A DNA stretch of 64,000 bases from positions 620,001 through 684,000 of the forward strand of contig NZ_RCSU01000002.1 in NCBI RefSeq assembly GCF_003991355.1. Direction: 5' to 3'. Below, piece by piece: positions 1-7,371 of this stretch. A model generated the notes under the pieces. It saw nothing but the letters and a program-made list of their open reading frames with translations. It searched no databases and had not been told where the DNA came from. Both the position numbers and the translations under genes were made by a program. Origin of the DNA: Pseudoflavitalea rhizosphaerae (GTDB lineage: Bacteria; Bacteroidota; Bacteroidia; Chitinophagales; Chitinophagaceae). Each line of letters opens with the position of its first letter. Positions within the stretch are counted from its first letter, which is position 1.

Positions 1-821
1 AGCCGGATATGATAAAACAGAAGATCGATAAAATATTCCTTCTCTCCTACCTTGATCGGAAATTGTCTGCCTAAAAAAGCAAATCCTTTTCCAAGCTCTA
101 ATAAAAATCGGGTGATCTACTCCGTTAATTGTTTTTCCAGGTCGAGTTCCTGAACCTGCGACTCTAGTGCTAAGAAACTGAAATTGTAGGGATCCTTTAA
201 AATCTGCTGAGCCAATAGCGCTTGTTGTGCAGGTAAGGTCTCTTTGAAATTCGAAAGCGCTTTTCCCTGCCTGTCGAATAATTTTTGTTCGATATGAAGG
301 GAAAGAACAGATCGGCTCCAGTTGTTTTCAATGATCTGGCAGATGTAAAATAGTGCTGCTTTAGGATCATTTACCTTATTCAAAATGAGAAGATGATGGC
401 CCCAGGGAATTTGTGCGGCAAGTTGTCGCACAATTATAAAATCCTCATTTTCAGAATCTTCGCCAACATTATTAGTCACATTTTCTGTTATGCCTTTTGG
501 CAGTTCTAATTGTGCGACAGCTTGTCGCACAATTTCATTACTGTAAAAGAGATAGAATCGTCTGACATCTCTCAGATTCCTAATAGAAAAACCTGAAATC
601 CCTGGAAATTCAGCTTTCAAATCGTTCGACAAACGCTCAATAATTTGTGATCCCCAGGCGTGTTCAGTTTGTTTCTGCAAGATCAATTTTCCAATATGCC
701 AATACAATTGGATCAACGAACTATTAACAGCAAGCGCAGCCTTTGACTGACTGCTTTTTATCCTTGCCTTAATTTCATTCAACATTAACCTGTATTCAAA
801 TGGCGCAGCTTTCTCTTCCAT
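1..821 (-). pseudogene. DUF1016/YhcG-type PDDEXK nuclease gene, interrupted by in-frame TAG (partial)
   Basis: Reads from 821 downward. Residues 1-95 match the DUF1016 N-terminal domain (a run like 'YWHIGKLI', then 'GISGFSIRNLRDVRRFY'), followed by 'QIPWGHHLLILNKV' and 'DPYNFSFLALESQVQELDLE', which lead into the PDDEXK nuclease half. A TAG stop lies at 119-117 after residue 234, but the same frame stays open to the window edge and reads 'FLLELGKGFAFLGRQ' and 'FIDLLFYH', the conserved start of the nuclease domain. The family normally runs through this point without a break, so the gene looks inactivated by a nonsense change or translated as two pieces. The stretch is visibly more AT-rich than its neighbours, which suggests transfer. 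The family is often linked to restriction-modification or mobile loci; its exact role is uncertain. Confidence 0.8.
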
Positions 822-887
822 AAATGGTGAGTTTACGTGAATAATTTTTCCCGTCTTGTCTTAGTGCTGCTGCCAGTTCAATGCAAG

Positions 888-1382
888 TTACTCCAGGTAT
901 GCTCCTGTTACGTTCTTTCCGTCTGTTTCTACGTATATATGTTCCTGTAATGTTGTTGCCAGACTCATTCCGATATAATCCGTATTAACCGGAAAGGTCT
1001 TATGTGTGCGGTCCACCAGTGCGAGGGTTTGCATTTTGGCGGGATGAAATGCCAGGAAGGGTTTCATGGCATATAACATCGTGCGGCCGGAGTTGGCCAC
1101 ATCATCGATCAGAATGATCACCTGATTATTGAAGTCGGGTGTTTCACTTAGTACAACTTCCCCGGGATTCCTTTTATCGAGAGAGATATGGATGAGGTCG
1201 ATAGTAGCAGTATGGATCTGCTGCAGCAATTGCTGCATGATCGTGGCTATCACACTGCCGTTTTCACGGATACCAGCCAGGATGATCCTGTTGGCGTCGA
1301 GGTTGTTCTCCACGATCTCATAGGCCATGCGCTGGAGTTTCTTTTTAGCCGTTTCCTGGTCCAGTATATAATTCCTTTCCAT
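888..1382 (-). CDS. Phosphoribosyltransferase-family protein (PyrR-like)
   Basis: A 164-aa protein with the type I phosphoribosyltransferase fold signature: the PRPP-binding loop 'ILIDDVANSGRT' lies in the second half (about residues 90-101), and 'IILAGIRENG' is the usual early strand and loop. The opening 'RNYILDQETAKKKLQRMAYEI' resembles the start of PyrR (pyrimidine attenuation regulator / uracil phosphoribosyltransferase), but the protein is somewhat shorter and no pyrimidine genes lie nearby, so only the family is assigned. I chose the ATG at 1382 rather than an upstream start at 1457, because the latter would overlap the divergent Fe-S gene at 1451 and adds an unconserved-looking tail. 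The 68-base gap to 1451 probably carries divergent promoters. Confidence 0.75.
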   Translation of the reverse strand: MERNYILDQETAKKKLQRMAYEIVENNLDANRIILAGIRENGSVIATIMQQLLQQIHTATIDLIHISLDKRNPGEVVLSETPDFNNQVIILIDDVANSGRTMLYAMKPFLAFHPAKMQTLALVDRTHKTFPVNTDYIGMSLATTLQEHIYVETDGKNVTGAYLE

Positions 1383-1450
1383 CTGATTTTTTTTCAAATC
1401 TAATAAAAAACTGAAAACTTGTATCTTAGCAGGTATTAACACTTGTTCGT

Positions 1451-2767
1451 ATGTCAATTATCCAGCAAATACTTTTTGTATTGATCACAGGTTTCGCTAT
1501 CTGGTTCTTTGCAAAAAATATAAGCAAGATCCGCCGCAATATCCTCCTGGGAAAAGATGAAGATTACTCCGATAATCCCTCCGCTCGCTGGCGTAACCTG
1601 CTCTTACTGGCATTCGGACAGAAAAAGATGTTCCGCAATCCCCTGGTGGCCGTATTGCACTTTGTGGTTTATGCCGGATTTGTGATCATCAACATCGAGA
1701 TGCTGGAGATCATTCTCGATGGCGCCTTCGGTACCCACCGTCTCTTCGCTCCCATGCTGGGCGGTTTCTATAATTTCCTGATCGATGCATTTGAGCTCCT
1801 CGCCCTGGGCGTATTGCTCGCCTGCGCCGTGTTCCTCATCCGCCGCAATATCATCAAACTGAAAAGATTCATAAGCCATGACCTGGATGGATGGCCTCGG
1901 AGCGATGCCAATTACATCCTCATTACCGAGATCGTTCTCATGGCGCTTTTCCTTACGCTAAACGCTTCCGATACATTGTTGCAACAGCGCGGATACGGAC
2001 ATTTTGCTGAGCATCCAACCGGTAATTTCGTGATCAGCCAGTGGATGCATCCATTACTCAACGGAATGAGCAATGAAGGACTTGTTGCGCTCGAAAGGTC
2101 CACCTGGTGGTTGCATATCCTGGGTGTACTTGCCTTCCTGAACTACCTGCCATATTCGAAACACCTGCATATCATTCTTGCTTTTCCCAATGCGTATTAC
2201 GCAAGACTGGAACCCAAAGGCAAAATGGAAAACATGCAGAGCATTCAGAACGAAGTACTCTATGCCATGCAGCCGGAACTGGCTCCTGCCAATGCCGTTG
2301 CTCCTGATAAATTCGGAGCGAAAGATGTAATGGACCTCAGCTGGCGCAATCTCCTGGATGCATACAGTTGCACGGAGTGCGGCCGCTGCTCGGCAGCCTG
2401 TCCTGCCACACAAACCGGTAAAGCTCTATCTCCGCGCAAGATCATGATGGATACACGCGATCGCGCCGAAGAAGTAGGAAAGAATATCGATAAGAATGGC
2501 AGCTTCACTGATGATGGCAAATCTCTCCTTCACGATTATATCACCACTGAAGAACTCCGCGCCTGCACCACCTGCAATGCTTGCGTACAGGAATGCCCGG
2601 TAAGTATCAGTCCGCTGGAGATCATTTTGCAACTGCGCCGTTACCTGATAATGGACGAAAGTAATGCACCGCAGGAATGGAACACCATGTTCGGTAATAT
2701 CGAGAACAATTTCGCTCCCTGGAAGATGAGTCCTGAAGACCGGGATAAATGGACAGAGACGATGTAG
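1451..2767 (+). CDS. Membrane-anchored 4Fe-4S dicluster electron-transfer protein (HdrC/GlpC-like)
   Basis: 438 aa. The first half is hydrophobic, with about five or six membrane spans (near residues 5-20, 65-95, 115-135, 155-175, 215-240), like the cytochrome b-type NarI/HdrE membrane domain. The second half has two 4Fe-4S cluster motifs, 'CTECGRCSAACP' (about 309-320) and 'CTTCNACVQECP' (about 375-386). Such proteins work with a soluble CCG-domain partner to move electrons between quinone and thiol or flavin carriers; the partner here is very likely the gene at 5936-6715. In related genomes I would expect the two to be adjacent (inference), whereas here four reversed genes lie between. It ends only 4 bases from the convergent LysE gene. 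Confidence 0.85.
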   Translation: MSIIQQILFVLITGFAIWFFAKNISKIRRNILLGKDEDYSDNPSARWRNLLLLAFGQKKMFRNPLVAVLHFVVYAGFVIINIEMLEIILDGAFGTHRLFAPMLGGFYNFLIDAFELLALGVLLACAVFLIRRNIIKLKRFISHDLDGWPRSDANYILITEIVLMALFLTLNASDTLLQQRGYGHFAEHPTGNFVISQWMHPLLNGMSNEGLVALERSTWWLHILGVLAFLNYLPYSKHLHIILAFPNAYYARLEPKGKMENMQSIQNEVLYAMQPELAPANAVAPDKFGAKDVMDLSWRNLLDAYSCTECGRCSAACPATQTGKALSPRKIMMDTRDRAEEVGKNIDKNGSFTDDGKSLLHDYITTEELRACTTCNACVQECPVSISPLEIILQLRRYLIMDESNAPQEWNTMFGNIENNFAPWKMSPEDRDKWTETM

Positions 2768-2771
2768 AGGG

Positions 2772-3416
2772 TCATTGATTTATTACGGCCTTCTTCCGCA
2801 TCATTCTATACGCCTGTACGATGGCGGTAATCGCAAACACAGCCCCGATCACATAATTCAACACATTCTGATTTCCATTCAGCGTATTCACCATTAATCT
2901 TCCTCCGAAAATAAAAACGGCATTGCCGATAAATGTTCCGCATCCTATCCCGCCGATATATGCATTGTAATGCGATACTTTCGGCAACAAAATATTCTTT
3001 GCAAACAACACAGTACTCCAACCAAACCAGAAAGGGATCTGCACGGGATTGATAGCGCTCATCGTGATCCCTAAAAAGAACCTCGGCATCGTATTACTCA
3101 ATATCACGTTCTTTCCTTCACCGGAAGGATGCGCAGCTGCAATAAAAGAGGAAACTGCCAGCGCAACGATGATCAGCAGTGTGATCCAGTTGAGCCATCT
3201 GAAAATCCTTTCCTGTTGCCGAACCCAATCCATCGCTACCAGCGACAATCTCACATAGCAGATCTCCACCAATAAAGCCCCCAGCGAAAAACCAAGCGCA
3301 GGGCGGACCCCATCCGTTACAGCAATCTGCATGGCAGCAACATTCAAGGTTCCCAGCGGCAATGTGCCCAGGAAACTGATGCCAAGCCCAACACAAAAAA
3401 TGCGGAGTAACTGCAT
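2772..3416 (-). CDS. LysE-family amino-acid exporter
   Basis: 214 aa and very hydrophobic, with about six predicted membrane spans. The opening 'LGISFLGTLPLGTLNVAAMQIA' is the LysE/RhtB family N-terminus, in which a GxxPG-like turn is followed by the N-A motif in the first helix. The central 'MSAINPVQIPFWFGWSTVL' matches the conserved 'NPK.wlff' region. The family exports amino acids or related small metabolites with proton exchange; the substrate cannot be read from sequence. It is the last gene of a reversed four-gene block (DinB, NRDE, ATP-grasp, LysE), 43 bases after the ATP-grasp gene. Confidence 0.8.
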   Translation of the reverse strand: MQLLRIFCVGLGISFLGTLPLGTLNVAAMQIAVTDGVRPALGFSLGALLVEICYVRLSLVAMDWVRQQERIFRWLNWITLLIIVALAVSSFIAAAHPSGEGKNVILSNTMPRFFLGITMSAINPVQIPFWFGWSTVLFAKNILLPKVSHYNAYIGGIGCGTFIGNAVFIFGGRLMVNTLNGNQNVLNYVIGAVFAITAIVQAYRMMRKKAVINQ

Positions 3417-3459
3417 GCAGGATAATTAATGTGATATTTGAAAAAAGATATGAGTCGTT

Positions 3460-4524
3460 CTACTCCGTCATCGCGTTCAGCTTCTCTGAAAGCGCTTTGT
3501 TCTCCCTGAACATTTCGATGCCTTCGCGAAGCGATAAATACGGATGCCCTTTTCTTCTGTTCATTCGACTGATACGGTTCAGGATGATCCAGTGCCGCAC
3601 GATCTCCTTCCATGCAAAGAAAAGGGAATGTTTCGGATCATAGATATGTGTAGGCTCCGAGCCGGCCCCATTCACTTCAATAATAGCAAAATACTTTCCC
3701 GCTTTGAGCTCTTCCCAGCTCTGGTACCTGACATCCAGGCGACCATAATAGAAATCCGGGATCTGCCTGCAAAGTGCATCGATGGTTTCAGTAAGCGTTT
3801 CATCCGTACGGTGGCTCACATCCAGGAACATAGCACCACGTGCATGATTGCCGAATGGTGATACAACATGCTTCTCCCCTTTGGGCAATATGGTATCCAG
3901 GAAATCACCATGGATGGTTTCATAGCTTTCCATATACATCAGGGCCCGTTTGTTCTTCAGTAATAATTCACGCATGCTGTGAATACCGTCGCCGGTAACG
4001 CTCATGAATTCTTTCTCTACGATACCGGTGATGCTTCCACGCTCCTGGTCTGGATAGCGGCAATAAAAGATGCCAACTTCATTCTTGTAAGGCACAAATT
4101 CCTGAATATGGAAATCGAGAAATGAAGTTTGCGCATAGGCGCGCACGTCATCATCCGAACCAAGTACTTTCACGCCCCGCCCACGACCGCCAACATTGGG
4201 CTTTCCCATGAGCGGATAGGATAATCCTTTTCGTTGCAATTCGGCAAGTATATGATCGGCATTACAGGGCAGGGCAAAAAACGCAGTGCGCGGATGCCAT
4301 GCTGCAGGGATCATCGGAACGATCTCTTCTTTCGATTCGTTCAAAAAACCTCCGTTCCGTATACGTGGATTGGCGGCTGCGAAAAAGAAAAAGGAACGGG
4401 CGCGCAAACAAAGCAGGAGCCACACGGGATAGATGCAGGCATACACTGCGCCGAAGCTCCAGTACTCCCAGTTGAAAAGCCTGATGAAGAATGGTTGATG
4501 GAAGAACCTTTGAAAGGAATTCAT
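3460..4524 (-). CDS. ATP-grasp domain protein
   Basis: 354 aa. A short hydrophobic stretch lies near residues 22-50. The ATP-grasp core follows: 'YPLMGKPNVGGRGRGVKVL' (about 103-121) is the ATP-binding Lys plus glycine-rich loop, 'IQEFVPYKNEVGIFY' the second nucleotide-binding strand, and 'FAIIEVNGAGSEPTHIYDP' (about 278-296) the metal-binding E-x-N motif. The family ligates a carboxylate to an amine or thiol, as in D-Ala-D-Ala ligase and glutathione synthase, but nothing fixes the substrate. Its ATG shares one base with the stop of the NRDE gene (TAATG at 4526-4522), so the two are probably translationally coupled. Confidence 0.75.
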   Translation of the reverse strand: MNSFQRFFHQPFFIRLFNWEYWSFGAVYACIYPVWLLLCLRARSFFFFAAANPRIRNGGFLNESKEEIVPMIPAAWHPRTAFFALPCNADHILAELQRKGLSYPLMGKPNVGGRGRGVKVLGSDDDVRAYAQTSFLDFHIQEFVPYKNEVGIFYCRYPDQERGSITGIVEKEFMSVTGDGIHSMRELLLKNKRALMYMESYETIHGDFLDTILPKGEKHVVSPFGNHARGAMFLDVSHRTDETLTETIDALCRQIPDFYYGRLDVRYQSWEELKAGKYFAIIEVNGAGSEPTHIYDPKHSLFFAWKEIVRHWIILNRISRMNRRKGHPYLSLREGIEMFRENKALSEKLNAMTE

Positions 4525-5252
4525 TATCTGCCTGCCATTATTTTTTCCTGTGATAAAGATACGGATACAGTCTTATTGCTTTGCAGGTCCAGATACTGCA
4601 TCAGTGTATCGGAATTACCGAGTTGCAGCTGAGTTACGCTGACGGTGCCAACTTTGCCATCGCGATTCATGAGGAGATCGTTATGCTGATCACCATCGCC
4701 GGTGAACTGGTGGAAATGCATGATGGACTCCCCATCGGGTTGCCCGTTTCGTTTCAACCAGTCTTCGAACCAGGATTTGCGCTTATTGATCACTGTTTCA
4801 TCGTAGAGAGTAACGGAACTCCAGATATGTGATTTCGCGTCATTCATATCCCGCTGGTGTTTTCGTTTGCCGTCCCACCTGCATTCGAAGAGCAGTTTAT
4901 CTTCCCAGAGCACAGCTGTAAAGGGCTCGATATTATTCAGGTTGATGGCCATGAAACTGTTGATGGGAGAACTGCTGTCGAGCAGATCGAGCAAAATCAG
5001 TCCCCTGCTTTTCCTGTAGGGAGGTTGTGGTGAATGCGCAACAAAGCCGCCATTGAGGAATACGAGTGCATTACCGTTCTCATGGGCAGCGATCCAGGTG
5101 CCGCCAGCATGCGGGTCTTTTGGAAAGAGAATATGTCCTGAAGGGAATTCTGTAATGGCGGGCGCCGCAGCGGAGGGTCGCCAGTTCTTCTCGTCCCTGT
5201 TAGAGGTAATGTACAGGCGGTCGCCTGTGGGTACAAAAGTTACTGTGCACAT
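4524..5252 (-). CDS. NRDE (TANGO2-like) family protein
   Basis: 242 aa starting 'MCTVTFVPTGDRLYITSNRDE'. The Cys at position 2 and the 'SNRDE' motif at about 17-21 are the family signature, followed by 'GGTWIAAHENGNALVFLNGG'. Cys2 may become an N-terminal nucleophile after Met removal, as in Ntn-type hydrolases (inference; bacterial NRDE proteins have no settled activity, while eukaryotic TANGO2 is linked to membrane lipid or haem handling). It overlaps the DinB gene by 13 bases and the ATP-grasp gene by one base, giving a tightly packed operon. Confidence 0.8.
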   Translation of the reverse strand: MCTVTFVPTGDRLYITSNRDEKNWRPSAAAPAITEFPSGHILFPKDPHAGGTWIAAHENGNALVFLNGGFVAHSPQPPYRKSRGLILLDLLDSSSPINSFMAINLNNIEPFTAVLWEDKLLFECRWDGKRKHQRDMNDAKSHIWSSVTLYDETVINKRKSWFEDWLKRNGQPDGESIMHFHQFTGDGDQHNDLLMNRDGKVGTVSVTQLQLGNSDTLMQYLDLQSNKTVSVSLSQEKIMAGR

Positions 5253-5740
5253 TGTTGCTTATGCTTAACGGTGGATGATGCCACCCCGAAATTCTCGGGC
5301 AGTACAATATCCGCTACTTCCTTGATGCCGATCCTGATCAATGCCATATGGTGAATGGTATGTTCGAGGTTATAGGCTACTTCGCGATAATAATTGGTGC
5401 CGATCCGAACAGGGATTTCTGAATGCTCGTCGTAGGCTGCTTCCAGTACCAGCATCCTGTCTGCCCTTGCAAGATTCCGGTGGATAGATTGAAGCAGGGA
5501 GCCTGCCAGTTCTTTATCGGTTTCGATCAGGAGGTCCCTTTTTCGTTTTTCATAGTTGACGGTCCCGCTCTCATAACCCTGCTCCAGGCATTGAAACAGT
5601 TCGATGATATGCCTTACATGCTGACCAATGGTATGATCAGAAAGTGTTTTGCAGGGCTGAACATACTCTTGCCCGGACAATTGGTTCAACGTCCCGGCAA
5701 GCTGAACAAAAATGTTGTTGACAGCCTGTTGTAATTGCAT
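5240..5740 (-). CDS. DinB-family metalloprotein (YfiT/DinB fold)
   Basis: 166 aa, all-helical in appearance. The metal-binding histidines expected of the DinB four-helix bundle are seen in 'TIGQHVRHIIEL' (about 37-48) and 'NLEHTIHHMALIRIGI' (about 124-139). Family members use these His residues to bind a divalent metal and often act as thiol-dependent S-transferases; the substrate is unknown. It is the first gene of the reversed four-gene operon and overlaps the following NRDE gene by 13 bases. The 195-base region upstream, shared with the divergent Fe-S gene, holds the operon's promoter. Confidence 0.75.
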   Translation of the reverse strand: MQLQQAVNNIFVQLAGTLNQLSGQEYVQPCKTLSDHTIGQHVRHIIELFQCLEQGYESGTVNYEKRKRDLLIETDKELAGSLLQSIHRNLARADRMLVLEAAYDEHSEIPVRIGTNYYREVAYNLEHTIHHMALIRIGIKEVADIVLPENFGVASSTVKHKQQCAQ

Positions 5741-5771
5741 CGGTTCGATAGTTTGTATTAGCGTTTATTTT

Positions 5772-5826
5772 GCTACAACTCGGGCATGGGGATTCAGCGG
5801 TTTTCCGGAGGACAGGGGGTTGTAGC
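5772..5826. repeat. 8-bp inverted repeat in divergent intergenic region
   Basis: GCTACAAC at 5772-5779 is matched by GTTGTAGC at 5819-5826 across a 39-base spacer. It sits between the divergent DinB operon (start 5740) and the Fe-S gene (start 5936). It could be a long hairpin in the DinB leader or a spaced regulator site. No known riboswitch was recognised. Confidence 0.35.
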
Positions 5827-5935
5827 CTCAGCTACCTTCTATAAATAACGTGCCAGCTTTTGATTTGTGCCTCAATGTTATGCAATATGTACCGGCTTTT
5901 GAACTTTTACTGTAGATTTACAAAAATTTTTTTGA

Positions 5936-6715
5936 ATGCATGTACCAAGCATGGCCGAAATGATGGCAAATGGCCAGAACCCGGAGATCCTGTTCTGGGT
6001 AGGGTGTTCAGGTAGTTTTGATCAGCGCGCACAGAAGATCACCAAAGCATTTGCCACTATTCTGCACAAGGCCGGTATCAGTTTCGCGATCCTCGGAAAA
6101 GAAGAATTGTGTACCGGCGACCCCGCCAGAAGAGCCGGGAATGAATTCATGTTCCAGATGATGGCTTACCAGAACATCCAGATACTGAATGGCTACGGCA
6201 TTAAGAAAATCGTTACTACCTGTCCCCATTGCTTCAATATCTTCAAGAATGAGTACCCCGTACTCGGCGGTACCTACGAAGTGGTCCATCATACCACCCT
6301 CCTTCAGCAACTGATTGACGAGGGCAAGGTCCGTCTCAAAGAAGGCGGGGCTTTCAAAGGCAAACGCATTACATTCCACGACAGCTGCTATCTCGGCCGC
6401 GCAAACGATATCTACGAAGCACCCCGCAAAGTGCTGGAAACCCTGGATGCAGAGCTGGTGGAAATGAAACGTTGCCGCTCCAAAGGTCTCTGCTGCGGAG
6501 CCGGTGGCGCCCAGATGTTCAAGGAAGAGGAAAAAGGCACAGAACGCATCAACTTCGAACGCGCCAACGAAGCCCTCGAAACAGGGTCTGCCGTTATCGC
6601 AGCCGCCTGTCCCTTCTGCAATACCATGCTCACCGATGGCGTCAAGAACAAGGAAAAAGAGAATGATGTTCAGGTGCTGGACGTTGCCGAACTGGTTGCG
6701 CAATCCATGGAATAG
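5936..6715 (+). CDS. CCG-domain (Fe-S)-binding protein, HdrB/GlpC-like
   Basis: 259 aa. Two cysteine-rich CCG modules are visible. The first has 'FWVGCSGSFD' (about 21-30) and 'TTCPHCFNIFKNEYP' (about 98-112). The second has 'FHDSCYLGR' (about 148-156), 'GLCCGAGGAQMF' (about 183-194) and 'AACPFCNTML'. These bind unusual 4Fe-4S clusters in heterodisulfide-reductase subunit B and related oxidoreductases. It is the probable soluble partner of the membrane dicluster protein at 1451-2767, forming a quinone-linked electron-transfer complex. It is followed after 20 bases by the conserved protein at 6736. Confidence 0.85.
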   Translation: MHVPSMAEMMANGQNPEILFWVGCSGSFDQRAQKITKAFATILHKAGISFAILGKEELCTGDPARRAGNEFMFQMMAYQNIQILNGYGIKKIVTTCPHCFNIFKNEYPVLGGTYEVVHHTTLLQQLIDEGKVRLKEGGAFKGKRITFHDSCYLGRANDIYEAPRKVLETLDAELVEMKRCRSKGLCCGAGGAQMFKEEEKGTERINFERANEALETGSAVIAAACPFCNTMLTDGVKNKEKENDVQVLDVAELVAQSME

Positions 6716-6722
6716 CATTTCG

Positions 6723-6730
6723 TATCTTTG
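6723..6730 (+). promoter_or_regulatory. Bacteroidota -7 promoter element (TATCTTTG)
   Basis: TATCTTTG matches the Bacteroidota primary-sigma -7 consensus TAnnTTTG exactly and lies only 5 bases before the ATG at 6736. No TTG sits at the ideal distance; the nearest is 6696-6698. If used, the mRNA for the next gene would be almost leaderless. Confidence 0.5.
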
Positions 6731-6735
6731 CTCCC

Positions 6736-7245
6736 ATGAACTGGAATTACAAAGAATTACTGCCGGAAGATTTTGCCCCGGAGTCAAGAGTATGGATCTA
6801 CCAGAGCAGCAGGATCTTTTCTATGGGTGAAGCTTTGCAACTGGAAGACCTGCTCAATCATTTTGCCTCCACCTGGAAATCACATGGCACACCCGTGAAA
6901 GGATTCGGTACCCTGTTCTTCGGTCAGTTTATCATATTGATGGCCGATGAAAGCGCTACCGGTGTGAGCGGCTGCAGCACAGACAGTTCTGTAAGGCTTA
7001 TCAAGAATATCGAAGAAGCTTTCAAAGTACATATGTTCGACAGGCTCAACCTGGCGTTTGTCATCAAAGACAAAGTGCAGTTGTTACCGCAGTCGCAGGT
7101 GAAATATGCGCTGGAGAATAAATTCATAGATGAGAATACCATCTTCTTCAACAATATTGTACAAACGAAAGAAGAGCTGGAAAATAACTGGATGGTGCCG
7201 CTGAAAGACAGCTGGCTGGGGAAGCGCGTGTTGAAAAACGCGTAG
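6736..7245 (+). CDS. Conserved Bacteroidota protein of unknown function
   Basis: 169 aa, soluble, with no signal peptide or membrane span. The central stretch 'GFGTLFFGQFIILMADES' followed by 'VSGCSTDSSVRLIKNIEE' looks like a conserved core. Homologues are sometimes labelled 'ABC transporter ATPase', but no Walker A, signature or Walker B motif is present here, so that name should not be carried over. It follows the CCG Fe-S gene by 20 bases and may be co-transcribed with it or driven by the TATCTTTG element just upstream. Its end runs straight into a REP-like cruciform repeat. Confidence 0.65.
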   Translation: MNWNYKELLPEDFAPESRVWIYQSSRIFSMGEALQLEDLLNHFASTWKSHGTPVKGFGTLFFGQFIILMADESATGVSGCSTDSSVRLIKNIEEAFKVHMFDRLNLAFVIKDKVQLLPQSQVKYALENKFIDENTIFFNNIVQTKEELENNWMVPLKDSWLGKRVLKNA

Positions 7246-7251
7246 AGGGCT

Positions 7252-7360
7252 GCCAGTCGCTCGCCTCCGGCGAGTGACTTATATTTTGTCGCCTCCGGCG
7301 ACACAGTGTTCGCCGGAGGCGAACAAATAATCCTCACTCGCCAGAGGCGAGCGAGTGGGG
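7252..7360. repeat. REP-like cruciform repeat, copy A
   Basis: Four linked palindromic units: GCTCGCCTCCGGCGAGTGA on the left (from 7259), TGTCGCCTCCGGCGACA in the middle, GTTCGCCGGAGGCGAAC next, then TCACTCGCCAGAGGCGAGCG on the right. The outer arms (about 7252-7277 and 7333-7358) are inverted repeats with two mismatches. It lies between the 3' ends of two convergent genes, where it could act as a bidirectional terminator. It is clearly the same element as 58703-58806. Confidence 0.85.
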
Positions 7361-7371
7361 TCCCCGCTAAT

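Noticed and set aside
117-119. TAG read as an amino acid (alternative code or suppression)
   Set aside because: Other genes in the window end normally, including at TAG codons, so a general recoding is unlikely.
5772-5826. Riboswitch in the DinB/Fe-S divergent region
   Set aside because: Only one 8-base helix is seen, and no conserved core of a known riboswitch class could be found.
6008-6787. Long minus-strand frame opposite the CCG Fe-S gene
   Set aside because: The + strand protein has clear cysteine motifs, while the minus product has no known features.
6736-7245. ABC transporter ATPase name for the 169-aa protein
   Set aside because: No Walker A, signature or Walker B motif is present and it is too short for a nucleotide-binding domain.
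7252-7360. Regular spaced palindromes that could pass for a small CRISPR array
   Set aside because: The units are inverted rather than direct repeats, spacers are not of even length, and no cas genes are near. REP-like element fits better.
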